From NCBI GenBank assembly GCA_028583605.1, contig CM053332.1:12078442-12142441 (forward strand): a DNA stretch of 64,000 bases, read 5' to 3'. Below, in pieces: positions 1 to 12,004 of the stretch. Within the stretch, counting starts at the first letter, position 1. Each line of letters begins with the position of its first letter. The notes under the pieces were generated by a model. The model worked only from the letters and a program-made list of their open reading frames with translations. It made no database searches and was not told the origin of the DNA. The stretch is from Dastarcus helophoroides (Eukaryota; Arthropoda; Insecta; Coleoptera; Bothrideridae). A program made the position numbers and the translations under genes.

Positions 1-270
1 CACTTAAAGTTTTGACTTGTCCTCGAAGTTCTCGCTTTATTTTTGGAAAATTCAAGTTATTTTCTGAACTTTGTCCGTTCTCTTGAAATTTCGACCCTTA
101 CTGTAGCTTTTGAAAATTTTTGAAATTTTTCAAATGAAAATTTACTTTTACAAAAAGTGGATTTTTTTAAATAATTCTGTTTTTTCTCGAACTATAGACT
201 CCTTAGTCGCTCTCTTGTCATAAAAAAGTTTTTCGACGTAGTCCTCCCACATCTTACACTTTTCAGAATT
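1..270. other. AT-rich degenerate repeat, no gene
   Basis: Pyrimidine-rich sequence with recurring TTTCGA and AAATTT words. No credible reading frame, RNA gene or element end is visible. Confidence 0.6.
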
Positions 271-278
271 GTTTAGGA

Positions 279-3044
279 CAGGGATGAGCAACCTTTTTTA
301 CAGCGGGCCGATTACTAGGTTAAACATTTTGCGGGGGCCGCATGTGAGAAAAATATGAATGCTGGGGCGCTTACACCCCCTGGTTCATGCAGCAAACTGA
401 AAATTCATATGTATTCAATTGGGGGACTTTCCAACTTTTCAGAATTCATCCTTTCATTCAAGCATTTTTTCGGAATTTTTACGTTTTTCTCAAATTTCGT
501 ACATTTTTTTACAAAATTTGTCTTTTTCTTTTGAAATTTCGCATTTATTCATAAAACTCTACTTCTTTTCTCAAACATGACTGTCAAAATTTCGAATTTA
601 ACAGGTCCTCCTTTTTTTCTCTGAAATTCCACTATTTCTCGAAATATGATTTTTTCTAAAAATTTCCACTTTTTTTGATTCTGAAAATTTCAGGTTATTA
701 AAGTTTACCTTTTCCTTGAAATCTGGTCGATCTTCTGACAAGAAGTATATTTTTTGGAAATATAAAATTTTTGTGAAAGGACAAAAATTTCATTGTAAAT
801 TTCAACCCTTTTTTAATCCAAATTTCTGGAACTTGTTTGTCAAAATTTCGATGTGTTATCACAATATTTGACATTTTCTAACACCCGTTGAGGGTGCGTC
901 TGCCTTCCTTTTACTCGAGGAGTCCAGAGAAAATAAATATTCGATTTGTTTCTTAAAATTTGCTCTTTTTCTGAATTTCGGTAAAATATGTTCTTTTTGG
1001 GAAATTCCGAAATTTCACCAAGACGCTTTTTTCTTAAAACTTAGATCATTTTTGCAAAAGTTCTCTTACAATATCGTCTTTTTCTCGGGGTTTTGTCTAT
1101 TTTTTTTAATTTCGATTTTTTTTTTAATTTGACGTTCTTTGGACAATTTTTTGTTCATTTCAAAGTTTTTTTGAAATTTCGTTTTTTCCAAATTGCGATA
1201 TTTTTCTGAACATTTAGTTAAAAATTTCGATCTTTTAGATCCCGATTTTTTTAGAAACGTTTACTGGTTTCCTAAAGTTTGTCTTTTTCAGGAAATCTTG
1301 ATTTTTATCTCAATATCTGATGTTTAATATTTCTATAATTCTTTTCTTTTTCCTAGTAAATTTGTTCCTTTTTTCCAAATTTCGATTTTTTCTAAAATAA
1401 TCTTATACCTAAAATTCGCCTGTTGCACAAAATTCGTCTTTTTTGAAATTTTAATTTTATTTTCAAATTTCTACTTTTTGGACTTTCAAAAATGGTTTAT
1501 TTATTTTAAAATTTTTTCATTTTCTTGAATATTTGTCTTTTTCAATAAATTACGACTTGCGAAAAATGTTTATTATAAATTCAACATCTTTACTGAATTT
1601 TAAATTTTGAAAACAACGTTTTTGTAAATTGCGATTTTTCTTTCTGAAAACTGGACTTTTTTTGAAAATTGCGTCTTTTAACAAAATTAGAATTTTGAAA
1701 ATTTTGACTTTTTTAAAGTTTGAACATTTCTCGAGTTTTCAAGAAAGGTTGGGTTTTTATTTTCAATATGATTTATTGAAAATTTCAACTTTTTCAATTT
1801 CCTTCTTAAAATTGGACCTTCTTTTAGAAATTTTGTAATATTTTCTAGAAAGTTCAAAATTTTTCTGGAAATTGCAACGAATTTTCAAAAACTGTGAATT
1901 TTTTTCGAATTCTTTGTTTTTACTGATTTTTTTAAAATTTGATTCCTGATAATTACAACTTGTCTGAAATTCATCTTATTTTCCAAATTTTAACTTTTAT
2001 CTAAAAATTCGATTGTATCTGTTTTTGGTTATTTCCATTTAAAATTGATTTTTTTCTGAAGATTTAGACTTTCTTACAAAATTTGTTTATTTTTTTTTCA
2101 AATTGGATTTAAATTTCAGTAGAAATTTAAACAATCTAAGAAGAATATTTTTAGGAAATTTTGAGAAAAAAAATGTCTTGAAAAATTCCAAAAATATGAC
2201 AGCATTAAAATATAATAAAAATTCTGAGATAATTATTTTTAAAAGTTGTATTTTTTTAGCTGAATTCGACTTGGTCTGGAAATTACAATTTTTTCACAAA
2301 AATTTACTTTTGGAAATTTTGTCTTTTTACATTTCCACTTTTTCAAAATTTCTCAAAGTTCTCCGAAAGGTTTTTTCTTAGGATTGGGCTTTTTTCGAAA
2401 TTTTGACTTTACTCTGAAAATATCCCGATATCCCCCGCTCTGTTGTTTTTAAGTGGAAATACTAAGCCAGAAGGTTTTCTTTTTTGCCCATGAGTTTTTC
2501 AGAATGATTGTTGTTGCCCCCTTTGAAGAAAATCTTGCCTACGTTCATGTCCAAGATATTTCATGATTTGCATCGCATGCCTGACTAATCGTGTAAATTT
2601 ATTAAAAATTATTTATCTAATTTTATTAGCATTTTTAAATGTCCATATTTGTTAAATTTGATGCTCAAATTGGTGTTGTTTTGTAAATCCGTTAATTTTA
2701 TTTGTACTCATTTCTTACTGTTTTTATGTTGTATATTAAATGACTAAAAAAAATATGGAAACTACAAGTAGTTTATCCGGATCGGAATATGTTAAATCTC
2801 GATTCAAATTGGTTTATTAAATTTTGAATTTCCTGGCCATATTTCCTTCTATCTGAAGGAGTTTCTTTTCTCAAGCTTGGAAAATGTTTAATGTTTTTTG
2901 ATAACATATGTTTCTTCCAGATGGTAAGTTCCTTTTTTTTGTCAAATTGTTTGACATTTTCTTTTCTAAAATTTGTACGTAAAACAATAGAGCTTAGGCG
3001 GGCAGCACAAAAATTTTAGAAGGGTCGCGTCTTGCTCATCCCTG
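279..3044. mobile_element. Non-autonomous hAT element with 8-bp TSD
   Basis: The left end reads CAGGGATGAGCAAC and the right end is its inverse, GCTCATCCCTG. Both ends are flanked by the perfect 8-bp direct repeat GTTTAGGA (271-278 and 3045-3052). An 8-bp TSD and a CAGGG-type inverted repeat followed by a GC-rich 'gcgggccg' segment are classic hAT (Charlie-like) features. The 2.77-kb interior has no transposase. It is mostly degenerate T-rich sequence with TTTCGAC words, like the rest of the window. The open frames at 1629-1838 and 2103-2381 are low-complexity (F, K, N, L) and I do not regard them as genes. Mobilisation would need a transposase supplied from elsewhere. Confidence 0.9.
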
Positions 3045-3052
3045 GTTTAGGA

Positions 3053-4857
3053 CTATCTGGTTATCTTCATTGACTATTATACCTAAGCTCCGTTTTGTAA
3101 TTAACTCAGCAGTTTCGTTGATTCTTTTATGAAGATTAAAATCATCATGTTTATGTTTGAAGTTGTTCTATTTCACTGCATTCTTTTTTGAGCCATTCGT
3201 TTTTTGCAAAACCTGATTTATGACCTTATCAATCTTATTCATCTCCTAAATAGGTAAAATAAGGATAAAAGCTTTCATTAAAAGTGCGTCATTTTTTTAA
3301 AGTTATAAATGTGCTTTAACAAACCGGATGGTTTCTGAGATATTGCCAATGAGGATCTCATCATAAACTCTAAATTAATTAAAACTATTTAGTTCTTTCA
3401 TGAACTACTCAAAATATTTTATTTTATTTGTTTTTTTTATCTATATGTAAATATATGTTCTTTAAAAAATATTTAATTTACCAAGTTCCATGTTCAAGTC
3501 ATCTTCAATTCAGTAATACTTTCCTCGTTCACCTCGTTGAAGTAGAACTATCCAGATTCAATGAACTTGATAAAATTGCTTGGCAACTAAACATTGTTCA
3601 CAAAAATATCGTTAAACGAATCTTCTGTTTTTAAGTTTTCATTTCATAAAAGCTATTTAATAAATTATTTATTTTGAGAAACATTTACAAAAAACCATTA
3701 AAACTTAAATATTTAGACAACATATCAATATCACTGACCCCAAATTTATCACGTCAAAGTATTTCGATCTCGGGCTGCAAGCTGTAATTCAGACATTACT
3801 ACATTGTAAAAAATTGATAAGTTTCTAGATCCTCAACAAAACCGTAGGTAGACCAAATAATAAACACATTCCAGATTTAATTATGGAATAGTAAACATTA
3901 GTGACCTTTATGTGGAAAATGGTAAATATAATTTTTCATCGTCGCATAAACATCCTGGTAGTAAATGCAGTTTAACTGAATCGAATTCAATAATTATTAT
4001 CACCAAGGATATATGTTATGTCTACTCCTTAGCAAAGATTTAATTAAGCTTGAAAATCGTCAGTCGTTCGACCTGCTACGCGTAATAACCGATTCAAGAA
4101 CTCCAAAAATAAACCAAAAACCAATTTATCGCTGTTTAAAAGATCTTGACTTTGAAATGGCGCTAATTTTAGGTTTGTTAAACAAACCGTATAGGAATTT
4201 GGCAAACTCTACGAGAAATAAAAATTTGTGGTCAAAGCATAGAAAAATCTCACCTTTCGATTGAAAAAAGCTCTTCGCATGTTTAAATTCGGCTGGGCGG
4301 GCATCGTAATTTTGTTTACCACCATTCTTGTTTTACAACAAAATCACCACACTTTGTTCAGTAAAATTTTTTTGTGCGCGTTTTATATTCACATAACACT
4401 AGACTAACTGACTATTTTAATCAATTTTATCCAATCGCTCGAGATTCTAAAGTTCGGATTCATATAATGTAAGTTGAATGGAACTTCGACCGTAGCGCTG
4501 CTGTGCTTGCGAGCCGCATTAACCGACAGAAACTGTTAATCCAAGTGAATTTGGCTACTATTTAAGATCCCCTCTCTTCGACTACCAATTTTAGCATCTG
4601 TATATGTAACCGGAAAGAAGACGACGGTAATAACTTCTGAATTAAAAGTAAAAAGTGCATTCATTAATTCAAAGAATGAATTTTATGACCAGGATAAGCG
4701 TAATTGTTGTGCCGATTACCTGATATTTAAAAATAACGAACCACCAATGCGAAGGGAGTTTTCGGAAATTTTTATTTGTTGAAATTTTGGAAACCAAAGC
4801 AATAATTAAAAGTTCATTTTTACACAGAGAATATAAAAATGGAGTTTGAGGGAAAAG
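3053..4857. other. AT-rich unique-looking DNA, no recognised gene
   Basis: This stretch is less repetitive than its flanks. It holds an 83-codon open frame at 4013-4264 (+) with ordinary composition (RVITDSRTPKINQKP near its middle), but it has no recognised domain, no splice context and no homologous second copy here. It may be a remnant of a mobile element. I see no RNA gene. Confidence 0.5.
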
Positions 4858-4906
4858 CAGTGACGCACCCAAGAGGGAGCCTAAGTTCCCCCCCTTTGGG
4901 CCTATC
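4858..4906 (+). mobile_element. Possible hAT-type left terminus (orphan)
   Basis: The segment starts CAGTGACGCACCCAAGAG and runs into a C-rich tract before AT-rich sequence. This resembles the GC-rich ends of hAT elements such as the one starting at 12005. No matching right end or 8-bp TSD was found, so it may be a fragment. Confidence 0.35.
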
Positions 4907-5380
4907 TGACTTCTGACATCACATATTTCAAAGTAAAAATAAAGTATGTATAAACCAAATAATCAAACATTTTATATCTAATGTTTAAATTTCGCCAAAA
5001 AAATATAAACTCTAGAAAAATTCAAAATTCACTTTTTCAAAATTTCTTGTTTTTTAAATTTTTGTGTTAATTTTCAATTTTTCTTTATAAGTCAAAAATG
5101 TTTGATTAACAATAAGTACTTGAGATTTTTTAATGTTATCTCACATTTATGAATATTTGCACCTTTTTTTTTCGAAACGTCGTCTTCTCTCGATTTTTTT
5201 ATTGTCGAAAATTTCGTCTCTTCATAATTTATGACTTGAAAATTTCGACTTAATACAATATTTTGACTGTTTAAAAATTATTTTTTCTAAAGAATCCAAT
5301 TTTCATTGACAATTTTCAACCCATTTTGAAAATTTCGACTTTTTTGGAAAATTTCCATATTTTGAAATATTTACTTTTTT

Positions 5381-8216
5381 CAAAATGAGGGCCTTTTCTG
5401 GACATTTTTATTTAACCTTGGTAATTTCGACTACCAAAATTTCGACTTTCTCTCGAAATTTTAACTTATTTTGAAAGTGTCGACTTTTTTGAGATTTTGA
5501 CTTTTCTGAAAATTGTGACTTATTTTAAAAAGTTGAGTTTTTAAAAATATTTTTCTTAAAGAATCCAATTTTCATTAAAAATTTAAAAATTTCGACTTTT
5601 TTAGAAAATTTCTATATTTTAAAATATTCACTTTTTTTCAAAATGAGGGCCTTTTCTGGACATTTTTATTTAACCTTGGTAATTTCGACTACCAAAATTT
5701 CGACTTTCTCTCGAAATTTTAACTTATTTTGAAAGTGTCGACTTTTTTGAGATTTTGACTTTTCTGAAAATTGTGACTTATTTTAAAAAGTTGAGTTTTT
5801 AAAAATATTTTTCTTAAAGAATCCAATTTTCATTAAAAATTTAAAAATTTCGACTTTTTTAGAAAATTTCTATATTTTAAAATATTCACTTTTTTTCAAA
5901 ATGAGGGCCTTTTCTAGAAATTTTTATTTAACCTTGACCATTTCGACTCCCAAAATTTTGTCTTTTTTTCGAAATTTTAACTTATTTTGAAAATGTCGAC
6001 TTTTTTTGGAATTTTGACTTTTCTGAATATTTCGACTTGTTTTAAAATGTTGACTTTTTAAAAATAATTTTTTTGAAGATCCCAATTTTCATTGTAAATA
6101 TTCAACCCATTTTAAAATATTCAACTTTTTTGGAAAATTTCGATATTTTAAAATATTCACTTTTTTCAAAATGTGGGCCTTTTCTAAACATTTTTATTTG
6201 ACCTTGACTTTTTCTTGAAATTGTAACTTATTTTGAAAAGGTCGACTTTTTTTTCGAATTTTGACTCTCCTGAAATTTTCGACTTTTTAAAATTTTGCCT
6301 CTTTTGTACATCTATATTTGATTTATCTAGAAAATTTGACTTTTTAAAAAAATATTGTCTATTAAAAATTTTCCTCTTCGAAAATTTAAACATTTTCGAA
6401 AATTTTGATTTTTTTTTCCAACTTTCGATTTGTATTAATTTCTGACTTGATAGTCGTTTTGAATTTTTTTACAAAATCTCGAAACTTTTTCTGGATTTTG
6501 TCTACTGAAAATTTTTTACTTTTTTTGTAAATTCGATATTTTAAAATATTCAATCTTTTCAAAATGCGGGCCTTTTCCTAGACATCTTTATTTAACCTTG
6601 ACAATTTCGACTATCAAAATTACAAGTTTTTCTCGAAATTTCAACTTATTTTGAAAATGATTACTTTTTTTGGAGTTTTGATTTTTCCAAAAATTTCGAC
6701 TTTTTTATAATTTTGCCTCTTTTGTGTTATCTATATTTTGATTTACCTGAAAAGTTTGACTTTTTAAAAAAATATTGTTTATTAAAAATTTTCTTCTTCG
6801 AAAATTTCAACTTTTTCGAAAATTTCGATTTTTTTTTTCCCAACTTTCGATTTGTTTTAATTTTTGACTTGATAGTCGTTTTGAATTTTTCTACAAAATA
6901 TCGATACTTTTTTCTGGATTTGGTCTATTAAAAATGTTTGACTTTTTTTTGTAAATTCGATATTTTAAAATACTCACTTTTATCAAAACGGGGGTCTTTT
7001 CTAGATATTTCTATTTACTCTTGACAATTTCGACTCCCAAAATTCTCTAGGAATTTTCTAGGAATTTTTGACTTATTTTTAAAACGTCGACTTTTTCTTG
7101 GAATTTTGACTTTTTTGAAAATTTCGACTTTTTTAAAATTTTGCCCCCTTTTTACATCTATATTTTGTTTTATCTGAACTGTTTGACTTTTTTAAAAAAT
7201 ATTATCTATTACAAATCTTCTTCGAAAATTTAAACATTTTCGAACATTTCGATTTGTTTTAATTTTTGATTTGATAGTCGTTTTGAATTTTTCTTGAAAA
7301 TCTCGAGACTTTTTCTGGATTTTGTCTATTGAAAATTTTTGACTTCTATTGTAAATTCGATATTTTAAAATATTCACTTTTTTCAAAACGAGGGCCTTTT
7401 CTGGACATTTTTATTTAACCTTGACAATTTCGACTCCCAAAATTTCGACTTTTTCTCGAAATTTTAACTTATTTTGAAAATATTGACTTTTTTTGGAATT
7501 TTGACTTTTCTGAAAATTTCAAATTTTCTAAAATTTTGCCTTTTTTGTACATCTACATATATTTGATTCATCTAAAAAGTTTGAATTTTTAAAAAAATAT
7601 TGTCTATTAAAAATTTTCCTCTTCGAAAATTTAAACATTTTCAAAAATTTCGATTTTTTCCAATTTTCGATTTGTTTTAATTCTTGATTTGATGGTCGTT
7701 TTGAATTTTTCTTGAAAATGTCGAGACTTTTTCTGGATTTGTCTACTGAAAATTTTTATTTTTTTTGTAAATTCGATATTTTAAAACATTCACTTTTTTC
7801 AAAAAATGCAGGCCTTTTCTAGACATTTTCATTTTACCTTTACTATTTCGACTCCCAGAATTTCGAATTTTTCTCGAAATTTCAACTTATTTTGAAAATG
7901 TCGAATTTTTTGTAGATTTTTGACTTTTCTGATAATTTCAACTTTTTTAAAATTGTGCCTCTTCTAAATCTATGTTTTGATTCATCTGAAAAGTTCAACT
8001 TCTTAAAAAAATATTGTCTGCTAAAAATTTTCTTTTTTGAAAATTTAATTTTTTCGAAAATTTCAATTTTTGCTCCAACTTTCGATTTGTTTTAATTTTT
8101 GACTTGATAATCCTATTGAATATTTCTAGAAGATTTCGAAACTTTTTCTGGATTTTGTTTATTGAACATTTTTCACTTTTTTTTTTCATTTCGATCATTT
8201 TCAAATAGCTTTTTTG
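5381..8216. repeat. Degenerate higher-order tandem array, eight units
   Basis: The landmark 'caaaatgagggccttttct' and variants recurs at 5381, 5639, 5897, 6167, 6560, 6984, 7384 and 7800. The first spacings are 258, 258 and 270 bp. The later ones are about 393, 424, 400 and 416 bp, because those units contain an extra ~140-bp module with 'gacttgatagtcgttttg' and 'ctttttctggattttgtc'. The first three units are nearly identical and later ones are more diverged. Open frames inside (for example 6184-6393, 6233-6445, 7995-8270) shift between units and are not conserved as proteins. Confidence 0.8.
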
Positions 8217-11103
8217 AAAAATTTTTTTGGAAATTTTAACTTTTTTTTGAAAATTTCGATCCTTGTTCAAGATTTTAATTATTTGTCAAGCTTTTGGTTT
8301 TTTTGAATACTTCGAATTTTTTTTGGAAGTAACGACCTTTTCCAGAATTTTCAGTTTTTATCAAATTTCAAATTTTTCCCGAAGACGACCTTTTTCAGAA
8401 TATAAAACTTTTTTCAAAATTTCAACCTTTTTTAAAAACAAATTCAATTTTTTCAAAAATTTGCATTTTTTTGAAAATTTTGTTTTACTTTTTGAAGAAT
8501 CATACTTTAAATTGGAAAATTTTTTAACGAATTTTATAAAATGAATCGAGAAAATATTGACCTTTTTGAAAATTTCGAAAATTTAGATCTTTTTTCAAAA
8601 TTTCGACGTTTTTTTTTTAAATTTCGACTTTTCAACATTTTTTTACTTTTTTTGCAAATTCGATGATTTTGAAATACTTTCTTTTAAACTTTGATATAAT
8701 ATTTCAAGTATTTTATAGAAATTTTTTGTTTAAAGTAAAAATATAAGATTTAAAAAGATTATTTTTTAAATCCAAATTTTTTCTAATATTTTTCGATTTT
8801 CATCCATCATTTTTAGAAATCTTATTCAAAATTTAATTCAGAGGGTAAAATTTTGAAATAAAAACTCCGAATTTCATGAGAATAATAAATGTTGAAATAT
8901 TGAGTTTTCCTTTTAGCTGAAATTTTCGGGTTTTAATTAAATTTAAATTAAAATTTTTTTTTCATTCCCAATTTCCACACAATTGTTGATTTTGTTTTTT
9001 TTTTGGTTTTTTTCTAAAGACTTGTGTTTTTTTTTAAATGTCGAGCTTCATTTTAAAAAGAGCTCTTCATTTTGGTTTTTTCTTTTTTATTTTCTAATAA
9101 ATTATTGATTTTTTAAGAAACTCTGAGCTTTTCGCAAAATATCTAATTTTCCTGTACAAAGGTACAGGAAAGCTTCTTTAAAATTTAGGCTTTAAAGTGG
9201 AAATTTTAATTGCTTTCTGAGGAATGGACCTTTGTTTCGAAATTTGGTCTTTCTCGAAATTTCGATTATGCATAATATACTTTGAAGTTTATTATCATTT
9301 TAATTTAGAAGTTTTGACTTTTTTCTACTTTAGCCTATAATTTTAATTATTTTCAAAATTTGAGTTTCCTTTTAAGATTTCGACTTGAAACTTCTTCTAC
9401 GAATTTTTACGGAAAGTTAGCAGGACTTTTTTTCATTCATGTATTTAATTAAATGATTTCATAAATCTAAACAGACTTACCCTCTCTAAAATTTAAGTTG
9501 TCGCTTAAGAGGTACAGCATACAGCAATATTGATCTTGCAATTTTATTTATTTTTTCAGGAGGTCAAGTTAACATTTGGATTTTTAATTCGGTAATGTCC
9601 ACTTTCTTTTTAGAAAGTTTAAGAAATATTTGTCACCGTAAATTACATGTTTTTTGAAACTTACATATTTTTCTCAAAATTTGCTCCTTCAGTTTTCACT
9701 ATTTTTCCTATATTTCGATTGTAACTCGAAATTTTAACCCCTTGATTTTCGTGTTTTGAATTTTTTTAATACAAATTGAGAGGTTTTTCGAAATGTCAAT
9801 AATAACAAGTATGTTCAGTTTCAGTTTTTATGTTTTCTGAGATTTCTCTCCTAAATTTGCAAATTAAAGAAAAAAATATGTAAATTATGTTGTCTGTAAA
9901 CTTCTACTATTTTCCCCATAATTCCGGGTTTATATTTTTAATTTTTACTGTTTTTTTAAGAGTGCGTTTACTCTAGTTAACACATTTTCAAGAAATTTTG
10001 ACTTTGTTTTTCGAAGTTTCGATGTACACTTTCAAAATTTCCTGAACTTAAATCTTTTGTTTTTTTTACAATTTCAAATTTTTTTTGGAATTTTGAAATT
10101 TTTCTCGCCTTTCCAAGGTTACACTTTAAATGTTTACTTTATTGCTAAAATTTCGAGTGTAAAGGACTTTTTATTTTATATAATACGATTTTTTCCGCAA
10201 ATTCCAATTTTTTCTGAAAACTTCGACATTTAATTTTAAGTGAAAAATTACAAAGCAACTCTTTCTCTTCTTAGCAATTTTCTAGGGGGAAAAAGTGCAA
10301 ATTCTGATAAAAACCTCAATTAGCTTGTGTTTTTGTTAAATATCGACCTTAGACATTTTTTTTTCAATTTCTAAGATTAAAATAAACACTTGTTGCAAAA
10401 ATTAGATATTAAAGAGGCTAACTTTTTCTCAAAAATTCATTTTTCTTCAAAACTTTCCCGATTTTTTTTAAATTTTAAACTTAAGTTTGTAATTTTGTAT
10501 TTTTCTTCTCGAAATTCCCTTAATTGTTATTGACGTTGAGGTTTTTCCTGATTAATGCAAAATTTTAAGGTGGAAATCGAAATTTTGTCATTAAACTCCA
10601 ATTTCCAAGGTTGAAGTTAAAAATGAAAGACTCGAATTTTGACTGTCAAGTAGAGATTCCGTATTTTTCAGAATAAACTTGAAATTTTGACTTAAAGTCG
10701 AAGAACAAATTAATTAAAAACGTTGATAAAACCGACTTTTATTTGTAAACAAAAGTCTAATCGCAATTTCTGTATTTTTAACTTAAAAAATGGACTTCCA
10801 TATAAATTTTCATCCCTCTATTTAAAACTTTTAGGGAACAACTTTCCAAATATCGTTCTTAATGCTCAGCTATGTTATATAAGTAATTTGTGAGCCAAAT
10901 TTCGTGCTTCTAGACCCGTCGGTCGTCTGTTTAGGTTGTATATTTTCTGTCAATCAGTGTTTAAAAGTTCTGTTGAATAGATGAAAGTTAAAATTAAAAA
11001 AATATCAATAACCTCAGTTTTAACACTAAAATACTGAAATCAAGGTAAAGATTTTGAAGGAAAAAAGTAAAAATTTCTAAAAAAAAATAAATATCTTTTT
11101 TTT
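8217..11103. other. AT-rich degenerate repeat, no gene
   Basis: Continuation of sequence with TTTCGA, AAATTT and GAAATT words, without a clear period. A short perfect hairpin (TTTCCTGTAC, 4-nt loop, GTACAGGAAA) lies near 9149-9172. The 8263-8544 open frame is low-complexity phenylalanine-rich translation. Around 10885-10950 the sequence looks like an old mobile-element tail. No gene is seen. Confidence 0.5.
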
Positions 11104-11320
11104 GTGGAACGGACTGGTCCTTGATTGTCTTCAAGAATTGAAATGAAAATTTTGTCCCCTGAAACCAAGAAAGATTAAATAACCGAACAAAGGTTGCTCT
11201 AACGCGTTTCGATAGCCATCTTTCTGAAGATAATAGTATGGCTATCGAAACGCGTTAGAGCAACCTTTGTTGTGTTTTTTAATCTTTCTTGGTTTCAGGG
11301 GACAAGAATTGTATTTCAAT
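11104..11320. mobile_element. Foldback element family A, copy 1
   Basis: A palindromic element. The left arm begins GTGGAACGGACTGGTCC and runs through 'caaaggttgctctaacgcg' to 'tttcgatagcc'. The right arm repeats this in reverse ('gctatcgaaacgcgttagag', then 'caacctttgttgtg', 'tttcttggtttcaggggac'). The arms are separated by a few bases near 11218-11240. The right arm ends early, lacking the terminal ~30 bp seen in copy 4. There is no coding capacity. A transcript would form a ~100-bp hairpin. Confidence 0.85.
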
Positions 11321-12004
11321 TTAAGAAACTTTTTTTCCTTGAAAACCTCAAAATTTCATTTACCTTGATTTTATACCTTTTTTGTAACTTTCGACGAAAA
11401 TTTTAATCTTTAGATCCCAAATTCAAGCTTTCATCTTTTGGTTAGACAGTGAGGTTTTCGACGATATCCCTTCAAAGTAGAACACAAAAAATAGCCCCAT
11501 TAGTCTATTCTGGTAGTCGGGTGTTGGTGTTATATTGTAAAATTGTAGGTATTCCAAAAGGTACTTGTGTCTTCAGGTATCCAAGGTGACAAAATGGCAT
11601 TTTTTACTCAAAAATCTTATATTTTTTTTAATGAAGGATTTTTATATTTCAAAACGTTTGTTTTCATTTATCTAAATAACCTTAAATTAATGGTATGTAT
11701 TTTTGAGGGGATACGTTTCATGTTTCAGTTTGTTTAGAATTTTTTTAAATTCCTTTCACAGCAACAATGTGATTTTTGTATAATGACATTTCAAATTTTT
11801 TTCAAAAATCGTATCAGCTGCAACTGAATATAAAAAAAGATATCAATTTATTTTCTATGTGGTTGAACACGGAAAAATTATTTTATATCATAACAAAAAC
11901 GACACATATCAGAAGAAAGGAAATAATAATCGACAACAACAAAAAACCACTTAATGATTCAAAAATAAAAATGAAAAGTTCAAAGTAGAATTTGTTTTAC
12001 AAAC
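11321..12004. other. AT-rich spacer, no gene
   Basis: No recognised feature. The 11776-11988 open frame (70 codons, rich in K, N and I) has no recognised domain. The last eight bases (11997-12004, TTACAAAC) are the left TSD of the next element. Confidence 0.5.

Noticed and set aside
3428..4264. Host exons in 3.4-4.3 kb
   Set aside because: The frames are short, have no recognised domain, and lack convincing splice or start context.
6184..8544. Several 60-90-codon frames rich in F, K, N and I in 6-8.5 kb
   Set aside because: They sit in diverging tandem repeats, overlap on opposite strands and are not conserved between units.
9149..9172. A regulatory hairpin (TTTCCTGTAC/GTACAGGAAA)
   Set aside because: A short isolated palindrome in AT-rich DNA; nothing nearby suggests a function.
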